64,000 bases of DNA from Methylobacterium tardum (GTDB lineage: Bacteria; Pseudomonadota; Alphaproteobacteria; Rhizobiales; Beijerinckiaceae), in the NCBI RefSeq assembly GCF_023546765.1, contig NZ_CP097484.1, positions 4,062,001 through 4,126,000 on the forward strand. The letters run 5' to 3'. A program made the translations under genes and the position numbers. This document shows positions 1 to 9,469 of this stretch, piece by piece. Under the pieces are notes generated by a model. The model was not told the DNA's origin. It made no database searches and worked only from the letters and a program-made list of their open reading frames with translations. Numbering within the stretch: position 1 is the stretch's first letter; every line of letters begins with the position of its first letter.

Positions 1-2
1 TT

Positions 3-203
3 CCCTTGGCGAGCCGGCCGCGCATGGAGTTCGCGAGCTGGATCGCCCGGATGCGCACGCCGGCGGTCAACGTCGCGGCGATCCGGGCGCTGCAGGCCTC
101 GGCCCCCGCAGAGGTGACGGCCTATTTCGCGATCGAGCCCGACGGCAGCTTCCTGCTCAACTCCGTGCTGATCGAGGCGCGCCCGCACGGCGAGGCTGCG
201 TGA
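3..203 (+). CDS. C-terminal end of a class I SAM-dependent methyltransferase (partial)
   Basis: Only the last 66 residues lie in the window; the gene begins upstream. The tail has the style of the C-terminus of Methyltransf_11-type SAM-dependent methyltransferases: a helical stretch (FASWIARMRTP) followed by a closing beta-hairpin (YFAIEPDGSF) before the stop. The SAM-binding motifs would be upstream, so substrate and pathway cannot be read. The frame is open to the window edge, which supports a longer protein. The family call rests on the tail alone. Confidence 0.55.
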   Translation, partial: PLASRPRMEFASWIARMRTPAVNVAAIRALQASAPAEVTAYFAIEPDGSFLLNSVLIEARPHGEAA

Positions 204-248
204 GTGAGGTCGTTCGAGCGGTTCGGAGACCGGTAACCGCTCTCCGCC

Positions 249-385
249 GTCATTCCGGGGCGCCGGAGGCGAGCCCGGACCCGGAGGGGCACGTCGCAGG
301 CGAGCAATCCAGACGCATGTCGGTGCAGGATCGTGCGCGGCGGCGGGTCTGGATCCCGGGCTCCGCTGCGCGGCCCCGGGATGAC
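249..385. repeat. Intergenic palindromic repeat, GTCATTCCGGGG type
   Basis: The gap between the methyltransferase tail and the CNNM-type gene (204-559) holds no convincing gene. Most of it is an imperfect inverted repeat that opens with GTCATTCCGGGGCGCCGG and closes with GCGGCCCCGGGATGAC, so the two ends pair with one mismatch. This looks like a dispersed, non-coding palindromic repeat. I see no second copy in this window. Bases 386-559 show nothing further. Confidence 0.6.
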
Positions 386-559
386 AGCGGGAGTCGATGA
401 CGGAGTTGCCACGCCGGATCGGTCTCGACGGCACAATCGATGCCGCAGGCCGGATGAGGCTTGGCCGTTGAAGCGTCTACACCCTGCACCCATCTTGGAT
501 GCCCGCGCCACCAGAGGAAGCCGGTCCCGCTCGCCGGGCACGCGGCTCAATGATCCGGC

Positions 560-1846
560 CTGATCGAGCTTATCGTCGTCGTCCTGCTGATCGCGCTGAA
601 CGGCGTCTTCTCCCTCTCGGAGCTGGCTGTCGTCTCGGCCCGCAAGAGCCGGTTGCGCGCCCTCGCGGCCGACCGCCGCGCCGGCGCCAAGGCGGCGCTC
701 GCGCTCGCCGAGGAGCCGGGCCGCTTCCTGTCCACCGTGCAGATCGGCATCACGCTGATCGGCATCCTGTCGGGTGTGGTGTCGGGCGCGGCGCTCGGCG
801 ACCGGCTCGCGGTGACGCTGATCGATCTCGGCCTGCCGAAGGCCTGGGCCGACACGCTCGGCTACACGCTGGTGATCGGCGTGATCACTTACCTGTCGGT
901 GATCATCGGCGAGCTGGTGCCCAAGCACCTCGCCCTGCGCAACCCGGAGCGGATCGCCTGCGCGGTAGCGCCCGGCATGCGCGTGGTCTCCCGGGCGGCC
1001 CTGCCGGCCGTCTGGCTCCTCGATGCCTCGACCCGGGCGGTGTTCCGCCTGATCGGCCAGGAGACCGAGAGCGCCAGCGCGGTGACCGAGGAGGAGATCC
1101 GCAGCCTCGTGGCGGAGGCAGAGACGGCCGGCGTCATCGAGGGCGACGAGCGCGCGATGATCTCCGGCGTGCTCCGCCTCGGCGACCGGCTCGTGCGCGG
1201 CGTCATGACCCCGCGCACCGACGTGGTCTGGATCGACCTCGCCGACAATCCCGACAGCGTCCGGGCGCAGATCCTGGCGAGCCCCCATGCCCGCCTGCCC
1301 GTGGCCGATGGTGGCCCCGACGCGATGATCGGGATCCTGCAGGTGCGCGACCTGCTCGGTCCCCTGTCGCGCGGCGAGCCCCTCGATCCGCGCGCCCATG
1401 TCCGCCCGGCCCCGGTGCTGCCCGACACCCTCGACGCCCTCGACGCCCTCGAGGCGCTGCGCGAGGCGCCCGTGCCGATCGCGCTGGTCCACGACGAATA
1501 CGGGCATTTCGACGGCCTCGTGACGCCCGCCGACATCCTCGACGCGATCGCGGGGGCGTTCCGGTCGGAGAATGTCGAGCCCGATGCGGTGCGCCGTTCC
1601 GACGGCTCCTGGCTGATCGCCGGCTCGATGCCGGCCGACGAACTGGCCGACCAGCTCGGCCTGCGGCTGCCGCCGTCCCGCGACTACGCGACGGCGGCGG
1701 GCCTCGTGATCGCGGCGCTCCAGCACCTGCCGGAGACCGGAGAGACCTGCGAGATCGCCGGCTGGCGCTTCGAGGTGGTGGATCTCGACGGGCGCCGCGT
1801 CGACAAGCTGCTGGCGACCCGCCTGGAAGAGGTCGAGGCGGAGTAG
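560..1846 (+). CDS. CNNM/CorC (hemolysin C) family membrane protein
   Basis: A membrane-anchored CNNM/CBS protein of the family tied to magnesium/cobalt efflux. The order is an N-terminal CNNM membrane domain with several hydrophobic helices, a CBS pair starting near GVMTPRTDVVWIDLAD, and a C-terminal CorC/HlyC domain (GLRLPPSRDYATAAGLVI). The first helix (IELIVVVLLIALNGVF) is encoded from 563, but the only possible initiator there is CTG at 560, just after an in-frame stop at 551. The next usual start, TTG at 653, would delete that helix. Either CTG is used or one base is missing near 551-560, since an ATG at 550 lies in another frame. The family call is strong; the start is not. Confidence 0.8.
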   Translation: MIELIVVVLLIALNGVFSLSELAVVSARKSRLRALAADRRAGAKAALALAEEPGRFLSTVQIGITLIGILSGVVSGAALGDRLAVTLIDLGLPKAWADTLGYTLVIGVITYLSVIIGELVPKHLALRNPERIACAVAPGMRVVSRAALPAVWLLDASTRAVFRLIGQETESASAVTEEEIRSLVAEAETAGVIEGDERAMISGVLRLGDRLVRGVMTPRTDVVWIDLADNPDSVRAQILASPHARLPVADGGPDAMIGILQVRDLLGPLSRGEPLDPRAHVRPAPVLPDTLDALDALEALREAPVPIALVHDEYGHFDGLVTPADILDAIAGAFRSENVEPDAVRRSDGSWLIAGSMPADELADQLGLRLPPSRDYATAAGLVIAALQHLPETGETCEIAGWRFEVVDLDGRRVDKLLATRLEEVEAE

Positions 1847-1847
1847 C

Positions 1848-3188
1848 TCAGGCGGTCTCGCCGGCCAGCCGCCGCGCGGCGCGGTCGCGCCCGATCAGCG
1901 GCAGCAGGCCCGACAAGTCCGGCCCGTGCTCGAGCCCGGTGAGCGCGAGGCGCAGCGGCATGAACAGGCCCCGACCCTTGGCGCCGGTGCGCGCCTTGAT
2001 CTCGGCCGTCCAGGCCTTCCAGGTCTCAGGCCCGAAGGGCTCCGGCGGCAGGCTGTCCCGGGCCGCCGCGATCACCGCCGGCTCGGTGATCACCGGCTCC
2101 AGCGGCCCGGTTGTCACCCGCCACCACGCGGCCGCCTCCGGAACCCGGTCGAGATTGGCCCGGACCGCGAGCCAGAACGCCTCGGCGCTGTCGGCGGGGA
2201 TCCCGAGAGCGGCCAGCCTGTCGGCCACCTCGGCATACGGCATGGCGTGAACGAGGCGGGCGTTGAGGCCGTCGAGTTCCGATGGATCGAACCGGGCCGG
2301 CGCCCGCGAGATCTCGCCGAGATCGATCAACCCGGCGAGCGTGTCGAGGTCGGGCACGGCCCGCACCGATTCGGCCGAGCCGGTGAGCACGGCGAGCGAG
2401 CGCACCGCGGCGGGCTCGTAGCCGGCCTCGCGCAGGCCGCGCAGCGACAGGTGGCCGAGCCGCTTCGACAGCCCCTCCCCGTCCGCGGTGGTCAGCAGGT
2501 TGTGGTGGCCAAAGACCGGCACGGCGGCGCCGAGCGCCTCGAAGATCTGCACCTGAACGCCGGTGTTGGTGACGTGATCCTCGCCGCGGATCACGTGAGT
2601 GATGCCGAGATCGGCGTCGTCCACTACCGAGGGGAGCGTGTAGAGGTAGGTGCCGTCAGCCCGGATCAGCACCGGGTCGGAGAGCGACGCGCAATCGACA
2701 TGAGCCGGGCCGCGGACGAGGTCGTCCCACGTCACCGTCCGGGGCTCCAGCAGGAAGCGCCAATGCGGCCGGCGGCCCTCGGCCTCCAGAGCGGCGCGCT
2801 CCTCGGCGGTGAGCCGAAGCGCCGCCCGGTCGTAGATCGGCGGCTGGCCGCGCCCGAGCTGGCGCTTGCGGCGGCGCTCCAGCTCCTCCTGCGTCTCGTA
2901 ACAGGGATAGAGCCGGCCCGCCGCACGCAGACGATCGGCGGCGGCATCGTGCTGAGCCGTGCGCGCGCTCTGGCGGGCGAACAGGTCCGGCACGATGCCG
3001 AGCCAGGCCAGATCCTCCTCGATAGCCGCGGCGAACACCTCGGTGGAGCGCTCCGCGTCGGTGTCGCCGAGGCGCAGCAGGAACCGGCCGCTGGTCCTGC
3101 GGGCGAACAGGGCGTTGAGCAGGGCCGGACGGGCATTGCCGATGTGGAGGTAGCCGGTCGGCGACGGCGCGAAGCGGACGAGGGTCAT
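1848..3188 (-). CDS. gltX: Glutamate--tRNA ligase
   Basis: Class I aminoacyl-tRNA synthetase that charges tRNA with glutamate in the cytoplasm. The Rossmann fold opens with [19 protein letters not shown], where HIGN is the HIGH motif, and the KMSKS-equivalent loop reads LSKR near residue 240. At 446 residues it is a little shorter than E. coli GluRS (about 471), as expected of one of the two GluRS-type enzymes many alphaproteobacteria carry. Whether it is discriminating or also charges tRNA-Gln cannot be read. It converges on the CNNM gene with one base between the stops. Confidence 0.93.
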   Translation of the reverse strand: MTLVRFAPSPTGYLHIGNARPALLNALFARRTSGRFLLRLGDTDAERSTEVFAAAIEEDLAWLGIVPDLFARQSARTAQHDAAADRLRAAGRLYPCYETQEELERRRKRQLGRGQPPIYDRAALRLTAEERAALEAEGRRPHWRFLLEPRTVTWDDLVRGPAHVDCASLSDPVLIRADGTYLYTLPSVVDDADLGITHVIRGEDHVTNTGVQVQIFEALGAAVPVFGHHNLLTTADGEGLSKRLGHLSLRGLREAGYEPAAVRSLAVLTGSAESVRAVPDLDTLAGLIDLGEISRAPARFDPSELDGLNARLVHAMPYAEVADRLAALGIPADSAEAFWLAVRANLDRVPEAAAWWRVTTGPLEPVITEPAVIAAARDSLPPEPFGPETWKAWTAEIKARTGAKGRGLFMPLRLALTGLEHGPDLSGLLPLIGRDRAARRLAGETA

Positions 3189-3322
3189 GATCCGCTCTGT
3201 AGCCGATCTCGCAGAAAATTGGTGCCGGCGTTCACGGCAGCGCCTCCCTGTCTGGACGCGCTACCCAGAGCCGCGAAAACCGGTCAGAACGCCCCGCTTG
3301 GTGCGGTGCAGGATGTGGCAGC

Positions 3323-4600
3323 ATGGCGACGGACGAGACGGCCGACATCGTGGTGGTCGGCGGCGGGATGGTCGGGCTTGCGAGCGCCATCGCGCTGAAG
3401 GACCGCGGCCTCGACGTCGTCCTGTGCGATCCGGGCGAGGCCCGGGCCCGGACCTCCTACGGCAATGCCGGCGTGGTCAGCCGCGGCTCCATCCTGCCGA
3501 TGGCGAGCCCCGCCTTCTGGGGCAAGCTCCCGGCCTATCTCCGCAACGCCGACCGCGGTCTGCGCCTGAACTACGCGCATCTCCCGCAGGTCGTTGCCTA
3601 CGGCGCGCATTTCATGGCCGCCGCGCGGGCGTCGCGCTGGCGCCGGGCCGCGGCGGCGCTGCTGCCGCTGACGAGCGCCGCCTATCCGGCGCATGAGCGT
3701 CTGGCGGCCCGGGCCGGCACCACCGATCGGCTCCAGCGCACCGGCTGGCTGAAAGCCTACCGCACCGAGGCCGCGTTCGCGTCCGCCGCGCTGGAGCGCG
3801 AGATCCTGGCCCAGCACGGCGTCGCCTTCGAGATCCTGGATACGGCAGGCGTGCGCGATCTCGAGCCGGCCCTGGTGCGGCCCTATGCGCGGGCGATGCT
3901 GCTCACCGAGACCGGCTCCGTCCGCGAACCGGGCCGCCTCATCGAGGCCTGTGAGACGCTGTTTGCCGGCCTCGGCGGGCGGTTGCTGCGCGGCAGCGTC
4001 GGGCGGATGACGCCGGAAGCCGGCGGCTGGGCGGTCCCCCACGAATCCGGCACGGTGCGAGCCCGGCAGGTCGTGCTGGCGGCCGGCGCCGCGTCGGGCA
4101 AGATCGCCGGGACGCTCGGATACCGTTTCGCGGTGGCGGCCGAGCGCGGCTATCACCGCCACTACGCCCTGCACCCGGATAGCCCGCCCCTGACGCGGCC
4201 GGTGCTCGACACGGGCGCCGGCTCCATCCTGTCGCCGATGGGCGACCATCGCGTGCGGGTCCTGTCGGGCGTGGAACTCAACGCCCGCGACGCGGCGCCG
4301 GACTACACGCAGATCGAGGCCGCCTCCCAGGAGGCCGCCGAGACGCTGCGGCTCGGAGGCCCGCTCGACAACGAGCCGTGGCTCGGCTCGCGCCCGTCGA
4401 CGCCCGACGGCCTGCCGGTGATCGGCCGGGCGCCCCGGCATGAGGGGCTGCTGTTCGCCTTCGGCCACGGCCATATCGGGCTCTCGACCGGGCCGATCAC
4501 CGGCGAGGTCGTCGCCGATCTCGCCACCGGCCGGACGCCGGCCGTTCCGGTCGCGCCCTTCGCGCCCGAGCGGCTGCTGCGCTGGCCGCGCCTGTTCTGA
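3323..4600 (+). CDS. FAD-dependent oxidoreductase, D-amino-acid dehydrogenase (DadA) type
   Basis: A 425-residue flavoprotein of the DAO/DadA family, which oxidatively deaminates D-amino acids or related amines and passes electrons to the respiratory chain. The N-terminus carries the dinucleotide-binding motif VVVGGGMVGLASAIAL (residues 10-25), then the DadA-like SYGNAGVVS segment. The C-terminus has the FAD-closing motif RPSTPDGLPVIGRAP and GHGHIGLSTGP. The substrate is unknown: DadA proper is similar in length, but sarcosine- and glycine-type oxidases share the fold. It is divergent from gltX across 134 bases. Confidence 0.8.
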   Translation: MATDETADIVVVGGGMVGLASAIALKDRGLDVVLCDPGEARARTSYGNAGVVSRGSILPMASPAFWGKLPAYLRNADRGLRLNYAHLPQVVAYGAHFMAAARASRWRRAAAALLPLTSAAYPAHERLAARAGTTDRLQRTGWLKAYRTEAAFASAALEREILAQHGVAFEILDTAGVRDLEPALVRPYARAMLLTETGSVREPGRLIEACETLFAGLGGRLLRGSVGRMTPEAGGWAVPHESGTVRARQVVLAAGAASGKIAGTLGYRFAVAAERGYHRHYALHPDSPPLTRPVLDTGAGSILSPMGDHRVRVLSGVELNARDAAPDYTQIEAASQEAAETLRLGGPLDNEPWLGSRPSTPDGLPVIGRAPRHEGLLFAFGHGHIGLSTGPITGEVVADLATGRTPAVPVAPFAPERLLRWPRLF

Positions 4601-4603
4601 GCG

Positions 4604-5074
4604 TCAGCGCCAGTCGTAGGGGTTGTAGGGGTCCAGCGCCGCCTGAACCTTGCGCAGGAAATCCGGCTGGCGCTGGAGGTCGGCCTCCCGGGCGAGCGCC
4701 CGCAGGAACGCGCGCGGTCCGTGCTCCAGGTCGCGGGTCAGGCCATTGTAGCGGTCGGACGGCTCGGCATGGGGCGGATTGACGGCGACGCGGTACTCGA
4801 GGCCGCAGGTGGGCGGATCGATGCCCAGGCGATAACAGATCCGCACCCGGGCGAAGGGCGCATCCGGGCGGTAATCGACCCGGTAGCCTCCGAACCGGAA
4901 GGCGCCCCCGGTCACGCGCTCGGCATAGGCCAAGGTTCGGGCCACCGTGGTGAAGCCGGCGGTGCGCCGTTCGCGCACGAGGTCGATGGCCGCGCGCTCG
5001 GAGGGGACGAACGGCTGCGCGCAGGCCGCGGTGGAGACGAGCGCGCCGAGGAGGGCGGGAGCGAGGGCTCTCAT
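4604..5074 (-). CDS. Exported protein of unknown function
   Basis: A 156-residue protein with a clear signal peptide ([19 protein letters not shown]) and no domain I recognise. The mature part has two cysteines ([16 protein letters not shown]) that could form a periplasmic disulfide, and ends in a polar region ([10 protein letters not shown]). The ATG at 5074 is chosen because it starts the signal peptide and overlaps the stop of the upstream collagen-like lipoprotein gene as ATGA, which implies translational coupling. The two may act together in the envelope, but that is inference. Confidence 0.7.
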   Translation of the reverse strand: MRALAPALLGALVSTAACAQPFVPSERAAIDLVRERRTAGFTTVARTLAYAERVTGGAFRFGGYRVDYRPDAPFARVRICYRLGIDPPTCGLEYRVAVNPPHAEPSDRYNGLTRDLEHGPRAFLRALAREADLQRQPDFLRKVQAALDPYNPYDWR

Positions 5075-5499
5075 GGCTTCTTCATGCAGACCGCGACCGG
5101 TTGTGCATCCTTGGCGGCCTTCGCGGTCATGTCGAGGCAGCCGACCGTGGACACACCGTCCGTCACGGTCACGGACGGGACAACCGCCATGCCCCGGCAA
5201 TAGGCGCCGATCAATTCCTCATCCCGGTGGCAGGCCACGTCGAGCCGGATCAGGCTGTTCATGGCCGGGCCCGGCGGACCCGCAGGTCCTGCGGCGCCCC
5301 GCTCGCCCACGGGCCCCCGCTCGCCCATCGCCCCGTTCAGGCCCGCGGGCCCTTGAGGCCCCGGCGGGCCCTGATCGCCCTTCGGACCGGGCGGCCCGGC
5401 CGGTCCCGGCTTCGGCGCCTCGCAGCCGGCGAGCGCGAGCACCGCGACCGCACTGGCGACGATCGCGATCAGGGGGATCTCATGCGCTTCTCCGGCCAC
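5071..5499 (-). CDS. Collagen-like lipoprotein
   Basis: A small lipoprotein with a bacterial collagen-like segment. After a hydrophobic stretch ending in the lipobox LALAGC comes an uninterrupted run of about 16 Gly-X-Y triplets ([20 protein letters not shown] and onward), then a globular tail of about 60 residues with four cysteines. Such repeats fold as a triple helix, and here would extend from the lipid-anchored N-terminus. The start is uncertain: GTG at 5499 gives a sensible signal peptide, while TTG at 5613 adds 38 residues unlike a leader. It is coupled by ATGA overlap to the next gene. Confidence 0.72.
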   Translation of the reverse strand: MAGEAHEIPLIAIVASAVAVLALAGCEAPKPGPAGPPGPKGDQGPPGPQGPAGLNGAMGERGPVGERGAAGPAGPPGPAMNSLIRLDVACHRDEELIGAYCRGMAVVPSVTVTDGVSTVGCLDMTAKAAKDAQPVAVCMKKP

Positions 5500-5646
5500 G
5501 CTGGCTGGCGACGAAGTGGCGCGAGGGATTTCCGCGTCAACTGCGTCAGACCCGGCCGACGCACGCGGCCTCGAGGACAGGCCCGCGGTCGAAGAAAGCG
5601 CTGGCGACGACAATTCATCCGTCGAAAACAGGGCGGCGACCCGAGC

Positions 5647-6066
5647 TCAGTCGTCGCGATAGACCCGCTCGCGCCGCTCGTGCCGCTCCTGAGCCTCGAG
5701 CGAGAGCGTCGCGATCGGCCGCGCGTCGAGCCGGCGCAGCGAGATCGGCTCGCCGGTCTCCTCGCAGAAGCCGTAGGAGCCATCCTCGATTCGGGCGAGC
5801 GCCGCGTCGATCTTGCCGGTGAGCTTGCGCTGGCGGTCCCGAGCCCGCAGCTCGATCGCCCGGTCCGTCTCGGACGAGGCGCGATCCGCCAGATCGGGAT
5901 GGTTCTCGTTCTCGCTCTGCAGCGCCACGAGGGTATCCTGCGCCTCGCGCAGGATGTCGTTCTTCCAGCTCAGCAGCTTGCGACGAAAATATTCGCGCTG
6001 CCGGTCGTTCATGAAGGGCTCGTCGTCGGACGGGACGTAGCCGTCCTCCAGCGTCACCTTCGCCAT
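5647..6066 (-). CDS. dksA: RNA polymerase-binding transcription factor DksA
   Basis: DksA binds the RNA polymerase secondary channel and works with ppGpp to reset rRNA and amino acid promoters. The 139-residue protein has the long coiled-coil region (about residues 20-95) and the C-terminal DksA/TraR zinc-finger region (YGFCEETGEPISLRRLDARP). Only one of the four classical zinc-binding cysteines remains; this form is usual in alphaproteobacteria and is thought to fold without zinc. The C-terminus RHERRERVYRDD is typical of the group. The collagen-like lipoprotein gene lies downstream on the same strand, but a shared transcript is not evident. Confidence 0.93.
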   Translation of the reverse strand: MAKVTLEDGYVPSDDEPFMNDRQREYFRRKLLSWKNDILREAQDTLVALQSENENHPDLADRASSETDRAIELRARDRQRKLTGKIDAALARIEDGSYGFCEETGEPISLRRLDARPIATLSLEAQERHERRERVYRDD

Positions 6067-6239
6067 GCGTCACCCTCGCTGGATTCTAACCGCCCACCAG
6101 GGGATGGCCGGTGCGCGGCGATAACGTGAGGTGCCGTATAGTCGAGGCGATCTAGCGCGACAACGCGCCGTGAAGCAGGGCTTGTATCCAGCTGTCACTG
6201 CAGCGCCGCGTGCGGCAAACCGGCCACGGTACAGATCTT

Positions 6240-7256
6240 TTACTCTGTCATATGCGTCCGCAATCGTACGATCGCGGCGGCGATCTCTGTCGTCAGGCTG
6301 CGGGCCAGGGGCAGCCTGTAATGCGTCTGGTCGAAGAACAGGTCCGGGTTCGCCGCCTCGGGGCGGCCGTCACGCCAATCCACCACCGCACTCAGCTTAT
6401 GCGCCGCCAGGACGGTCCGCACCTGCGCCCGGCAGGCCGCTTCCGCGGCGCCCCGCGGGCTGCCGGGCGCCGGCTCGGCGCGGGCGTAGACGGGCGGGAA
6501 GACGATCACGACCGGGGTCTGCGCGGGGATGCGCGCGAGTTCGGCGCGCAGCCGTTCGGCGATGGGGAACGGGCCGCCGTGATGCGGCTCGGGTTCGGGC
6601 CCGACCGGCCTCTCCAGCGCCGCCTTCTTGGCGGGATCGATACCGAACCCCTGGCTGAGATAATTGTGCTCGTAATCCCACCAGCCGTCGGCGGCGGCGG
6701 TCTTGTGGCGGCGGTTCAGGAGCCAGCCGACCCGGTTGACCGTCTCCTGAGCGGCCGTGAAGCGCAGGAGGCCGCGCAGGTAGGCCGGCCAGTCGCCCAG
6801 CAGCCAGTACGGAAACCCGTGCTCGCTCGGGAAGGAAGAATCGTCCGCGCACCAGAAGGCGTCGGCCGAGAGCACGATCGCCTCGGGCCGCGCATGGTGC
6901 TGCAGGTACCAGCCGAGCAGCGCGAACTGCTCCGACGGCCCGGTGGCCGGAACCGAGAGCTGGACGAAGGGGATGCCGGTAAGCCGGCTCAGCGCCGCCG
7001 GCTCGATGAGCTGGATGTGCGAGTTGCCGATCACCGCGCCGGAATAGGCCGGATCGCGGCCGCGGACGGCCGACGCGGTGCGCGGCCCCTGCGGGCGAAC
7101 GGCGCCCTGGGACAGCAGGGTCGAGCGACCGGTATCGTAGGGATCGACCAGGGCCGCGAGGCCGAGATAGGCCACGAACAGCGCGACCATCGACAGGAAC
7201 AAGGTTCCGGCGAAACGCCGCCACGCCCGGTCCGTGGTGAGCTGGGGGGCCGCCAT
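6240..7256 (-). CDS. AlgJ/AlgX-like SGNH-type protein, partner of the MBOAT acyltransferase
   Basis: A 338-residue protein with one N-terminal membrane helix (FLSMVALFVAYLGLAALVDP) and a periplasmic domain with the SGNH-like start VIGNSHIQLIEP and a late DQTHYR block that can supply Asp and His. Such proteins accompany MBOAT acyltransferases and take part in O-acylation of exported polysaccharides. It starts two bases after the MBOAT stop, so the two are almost certainly one transcript. ATG 7256 is chosen for the helix; the longer reading runs into the MBOAT gene. The glycan is not identifiable. Confidence 0.75.
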   Translation of the reverse strand: MAAPQLTTDRAWRRFAGTLFLSMVALFVAYLGLAALVDPYDTGRSTLLSQGAVRPQGPRTASAVRGRDPAYSGAVIGNSHIQLIEPAALSRLTGIPFVQLSVPATGPSEQFALLGWYLQHHARPEAIVLSADAFWCADDSSFPSEHGFPYWLLGDWPAYLRGLLRFTAAQETVNRVGWLLNRRHKTAAADGWWDYEHNYLSQGFGIDPAKKAALERPVGPEPEPHHGGPFPIAERLRAELARIPAQTPVVIVFPPVYARAEPAPGSPRGAAEAACRAQVRTVLAAHKLSAVVDWRDGRPEAANPDLFFDQTHYRLPLARSLTTEIAAAIVRLRTHMTE

Positions 7257-7258
7257 CC

Positions 7259-8632
7259 TCAGAACTGGAAATAGATGAACTCGTAGTTCGCATCGTCGCC
7301 GATCTTGAGCAGGACGAGCACGAACAGGAGTGCGAAGCCGAAGGCAAGGAGGCGCCGCGGCGGCAGGCGGTGGACGGCCGCCCACGCCGTCGGCCCGACC
7401 GTCGCCACGAGGGCCGCGACCGCGATGGTGCGCCACTTGAAGCCCGAACCCTTGGCCGCGAGGCCGAACAGGCCCTTGAAGATCACGAGCGCGGCCTCGA
7501 AGCTCGTCGCCCGGAACAGGACCCAGGTCAGCACCACGAACAGGCTGGTGAGCGCCCAGCCGAGCGGCGCCGGGATCGCGATCCGCGCGCGGCGCGTCAG
7601 CACCCCGGCGCCGAGGCCGAGCCCGTGCAGGGCGCCCCAGGTCAGGAAGGTCAGGCCGGCCCCGTGCCAGAGCCCGCCCAGCGTCATGGTTGCGGCGAGC
7701 GCGCCGACCTGGCGCGGCAGGCCGCGGCGGTTTCCGCCCATCGGGATGTAGAGGTAGTCGCGCAGGAAGCGCGACAGCGTCATGTGCCAGCGCCGCCAGA
7801 ATTCACTCAGCGAGGTGGCGCGGTACGGCACGTCGAAATTCTGCGGCAGGACGAGGCCGAACAGCAGGGCGATGCCGAGCGCCATGTCGGTGTAGCCGGA
7901 GAAGTCGAAATAGATCTGGAAGGTGAAGCCCAGCGTCGCCTGCCAAGCCTCGACGACTGTGACGGCCTTTCCGGCGGCGGCCGCCTGGAACACCGGGTTC
8001 ACGTATTCGGCGAGCGGATCGCCGAGGAACACCTTCTTGGCGAGGCCAACCGTCAGCAGCATCAGGCCGCGGGCGAAGCGCTCGGCGGCGTCCGGCCGCG
8101 CGTAGGGCCGCTCGTCGAACTGGTGCATGATCTCGCTCCAGCGCACGAGCGGGCCGGCGAGAACCTGCGGGAAGAAGGCGATGTAGAGGGCGTATTTCAC
8201 CAGCCCGAAGGCGGGCGCCCGTCCGGCCCGGAGGTCGGCGAGGTACATGATGTGGTGGAAGGTGAAGAACGAGATGCCCAGCGGCAGGGCGAGGCCGAGC
8301 CGCGGCGCCCCGAGCCCGGGGATCAGATTGGCGAGATCGGCGAAGAAGTCGAGGTACTTGAAGACGCCGAGGAGCGCGAGGTTGGCGGCGATGGCGGCCG
8401 GGATCAGCCATCGGCCGGGATACCGGCGATAGACGCGGGCCACGCACCAATTCGCCAGGATCGAGCCGGCGAGCAGCGGCACGAAGCGCACATCCCACCA
8501 GCCATAGAACACGAAGGACAGGCCGACGAGGAGCGGCAGCCGCCACGCGGGCGCGGCGCGCGCCACCAGCCCGTGCAGGATCAGGGCGGCCGGCAGGAAG
8601 GCGAGGAGGAAAACGAAGGAGTTGAACAGCAT
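7259..8632 (-). CDS. MBOAT family O-acyltransferase (AlgI-like)
   Basis: A 457-residue polytopic inner membrane protein of the membrane-bound O-acyltransferase family, like AlgI, which moves acetyl groups across the membrane for polysaccharide acetylation. Diagnostic blocks are PLGISFFTFHHIMYLAD, QIYFDFSGYTDMALGIA, SLSEFWRRWHMTLSRFLRDY, and LGGLWHGAGLTFLTWGALHG with the presumed catalytic histidine of the LWHG segment. The length fits AlgI (about 500). It is first in a two-gene operon with the AlgJ-like gene. No glycosyltransferases are nearby, so the modified glycan is made elsewhere. Confidence 0.88.
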   Translation of the reverse strand: MLFNSFVFLLAFLPAALILHGLVARAAPAWRLPLLVGLSFVFYGWWDVRFVPLLAGSILANWCVARVYRRYPGRWLIPAAIAANLALLGVFKYLDFFADLANLIPGLGAPRLGLALPLGISFFTFHHIMYLADLRAGRAPAFGLVKYALYIAFFPQVLAGPLVRWSEIMHQFDERPYARPDAAERFARGLMLLTVGLAKKVFLGDPLAEYVNPVFQAAAAGKAVTVVEAWQATLGFTFQIYFDFSGYTDMALGIALLFGLVLPQNFDVPYRATSLSEFWRRWHMTLSRFLRDYLYIPMGGNRRGLPRQVGALAATMTLGGLWHGAGLTFLTWGALHGLGLGAGVLTRRARIAIPAPLGWALTSLFVVLTWVLFRATSFEAALVIFKGLFGLAAKGSGFKWRTIAVAALVATVGPTAWAAVHRLPPRRLLAFGFALLFVLVLLKIGDDANYEFIYFQF

Positions 8633-8825
8633 CGGGCGAGGCGGCGCGGAGGAGCCCGGATGGGCCGCCGTTGTCTCCGAGCGGAAGGGACCGCCTTGTC
8701 GGGGATCAAGGCCGGCCCGTCAATCGCCGGCCGACGCGCGGCACGCGGCCGTGCCCGACGCCTCGCCGCGACCGGGGATCAGGCCGGCCGCGGCGGATCC
8801 TGCGCACGCTGCTGAGGCGGGGCGC

Positions 8826-9236
8826 TTACGTCGGCGCCGGGACCGGAGTCGCCAGTGGCTTGCCCTTCTGCACCGTGAAGGTCACGAACAGCTTGCTCGG
8901 CTGCGGTCCGTTCTTCAGCGTGTGCGGGGTTTCCGCCGGGGTCACCCAGGAGGTGCCGGGCTTGATCTGCCGCGTCTCCGCGTCCTTGACGCGGAACTCG
9001 CCGACGCCTTCCAGCACGTAGCCCGCCTCGGTGCCGGGATGGGTGTGCCAATCGATGAGGAAGTTCGGCTCGACATCGACGATGACTTGAAGCGTCTCGT
9101 AACCCTGCGTCGGGCCATCGATTCGGGACGTAATCGTCCGTTTTAATCCGCTCGGCGCCTGTGCCGATACGTCTTCTGCCACGAGGCCGATCGCTGCGCA
9201 GAGCGCACAACCGGTGAACATCCGCCTGCTCAACAT
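8826..9236 (-). CDS. Exported cupin-domain protein
   Basis: A 136-residue single-domain cupin with an N-terminal signal sequence (RRMFTGCALCAAIGLVAEDVSAQ). The metal-binding signature is present: IDWHTHPGTEAGYVLEGVGEF supplies two His and one Glu, and TPAETPHTLKNG the last His. Such small exported cupins bind a metal and may act on or sense small molecules; the substrate cannot be read. ATG 9236 is chosen because an AGGGGAG ribosome site lies about eight bases upstream and the signal peptide begins there. Confidence 0.78.
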   Translation of the reverse strand: MLSRRMFTGCALCAAIGLVAEDVSAQAPSGLKRTITSRIDGPTQGYETLQVIVDVEPNFLIDWHTHPGTEAGYVLEGVGEFRVKDAETRQIKPGTSWVTPAETPHTLKNGPQPSKLFVTFTVQKGKPLATPVPAPT

Positions 9237-9469
9237 GCGCTTTCTCCCCTCGTGCCCGACACGGACCTCTTGGACCCGGTCAGGTCGCCAGATCATCAAT
9301 CATAAATCTCGCATACTCTTCGACAGCATTCAGGACGGTCCGATTTTATCTCGATCGACAGTCTATCGACTGAACGTACAGTTTTAGGCGCAATCGTTCG
9401 TCCTGACAATGCAGGTGATTATCGCAAATCGAGCCCCGTCGCGGGCGCCGGATCAGCCGGCGCCGTGGA

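Noticed and set aside
122..1726. A 534-residue open frame on the minus strand opposite the CNNM-type gene
   Set aside because: Its translation is Arg/Gly/His/Ala-rich without any fold, and it is the mirror of a well-matched gene; in GC-rich DNA such frames arise by codon bias.
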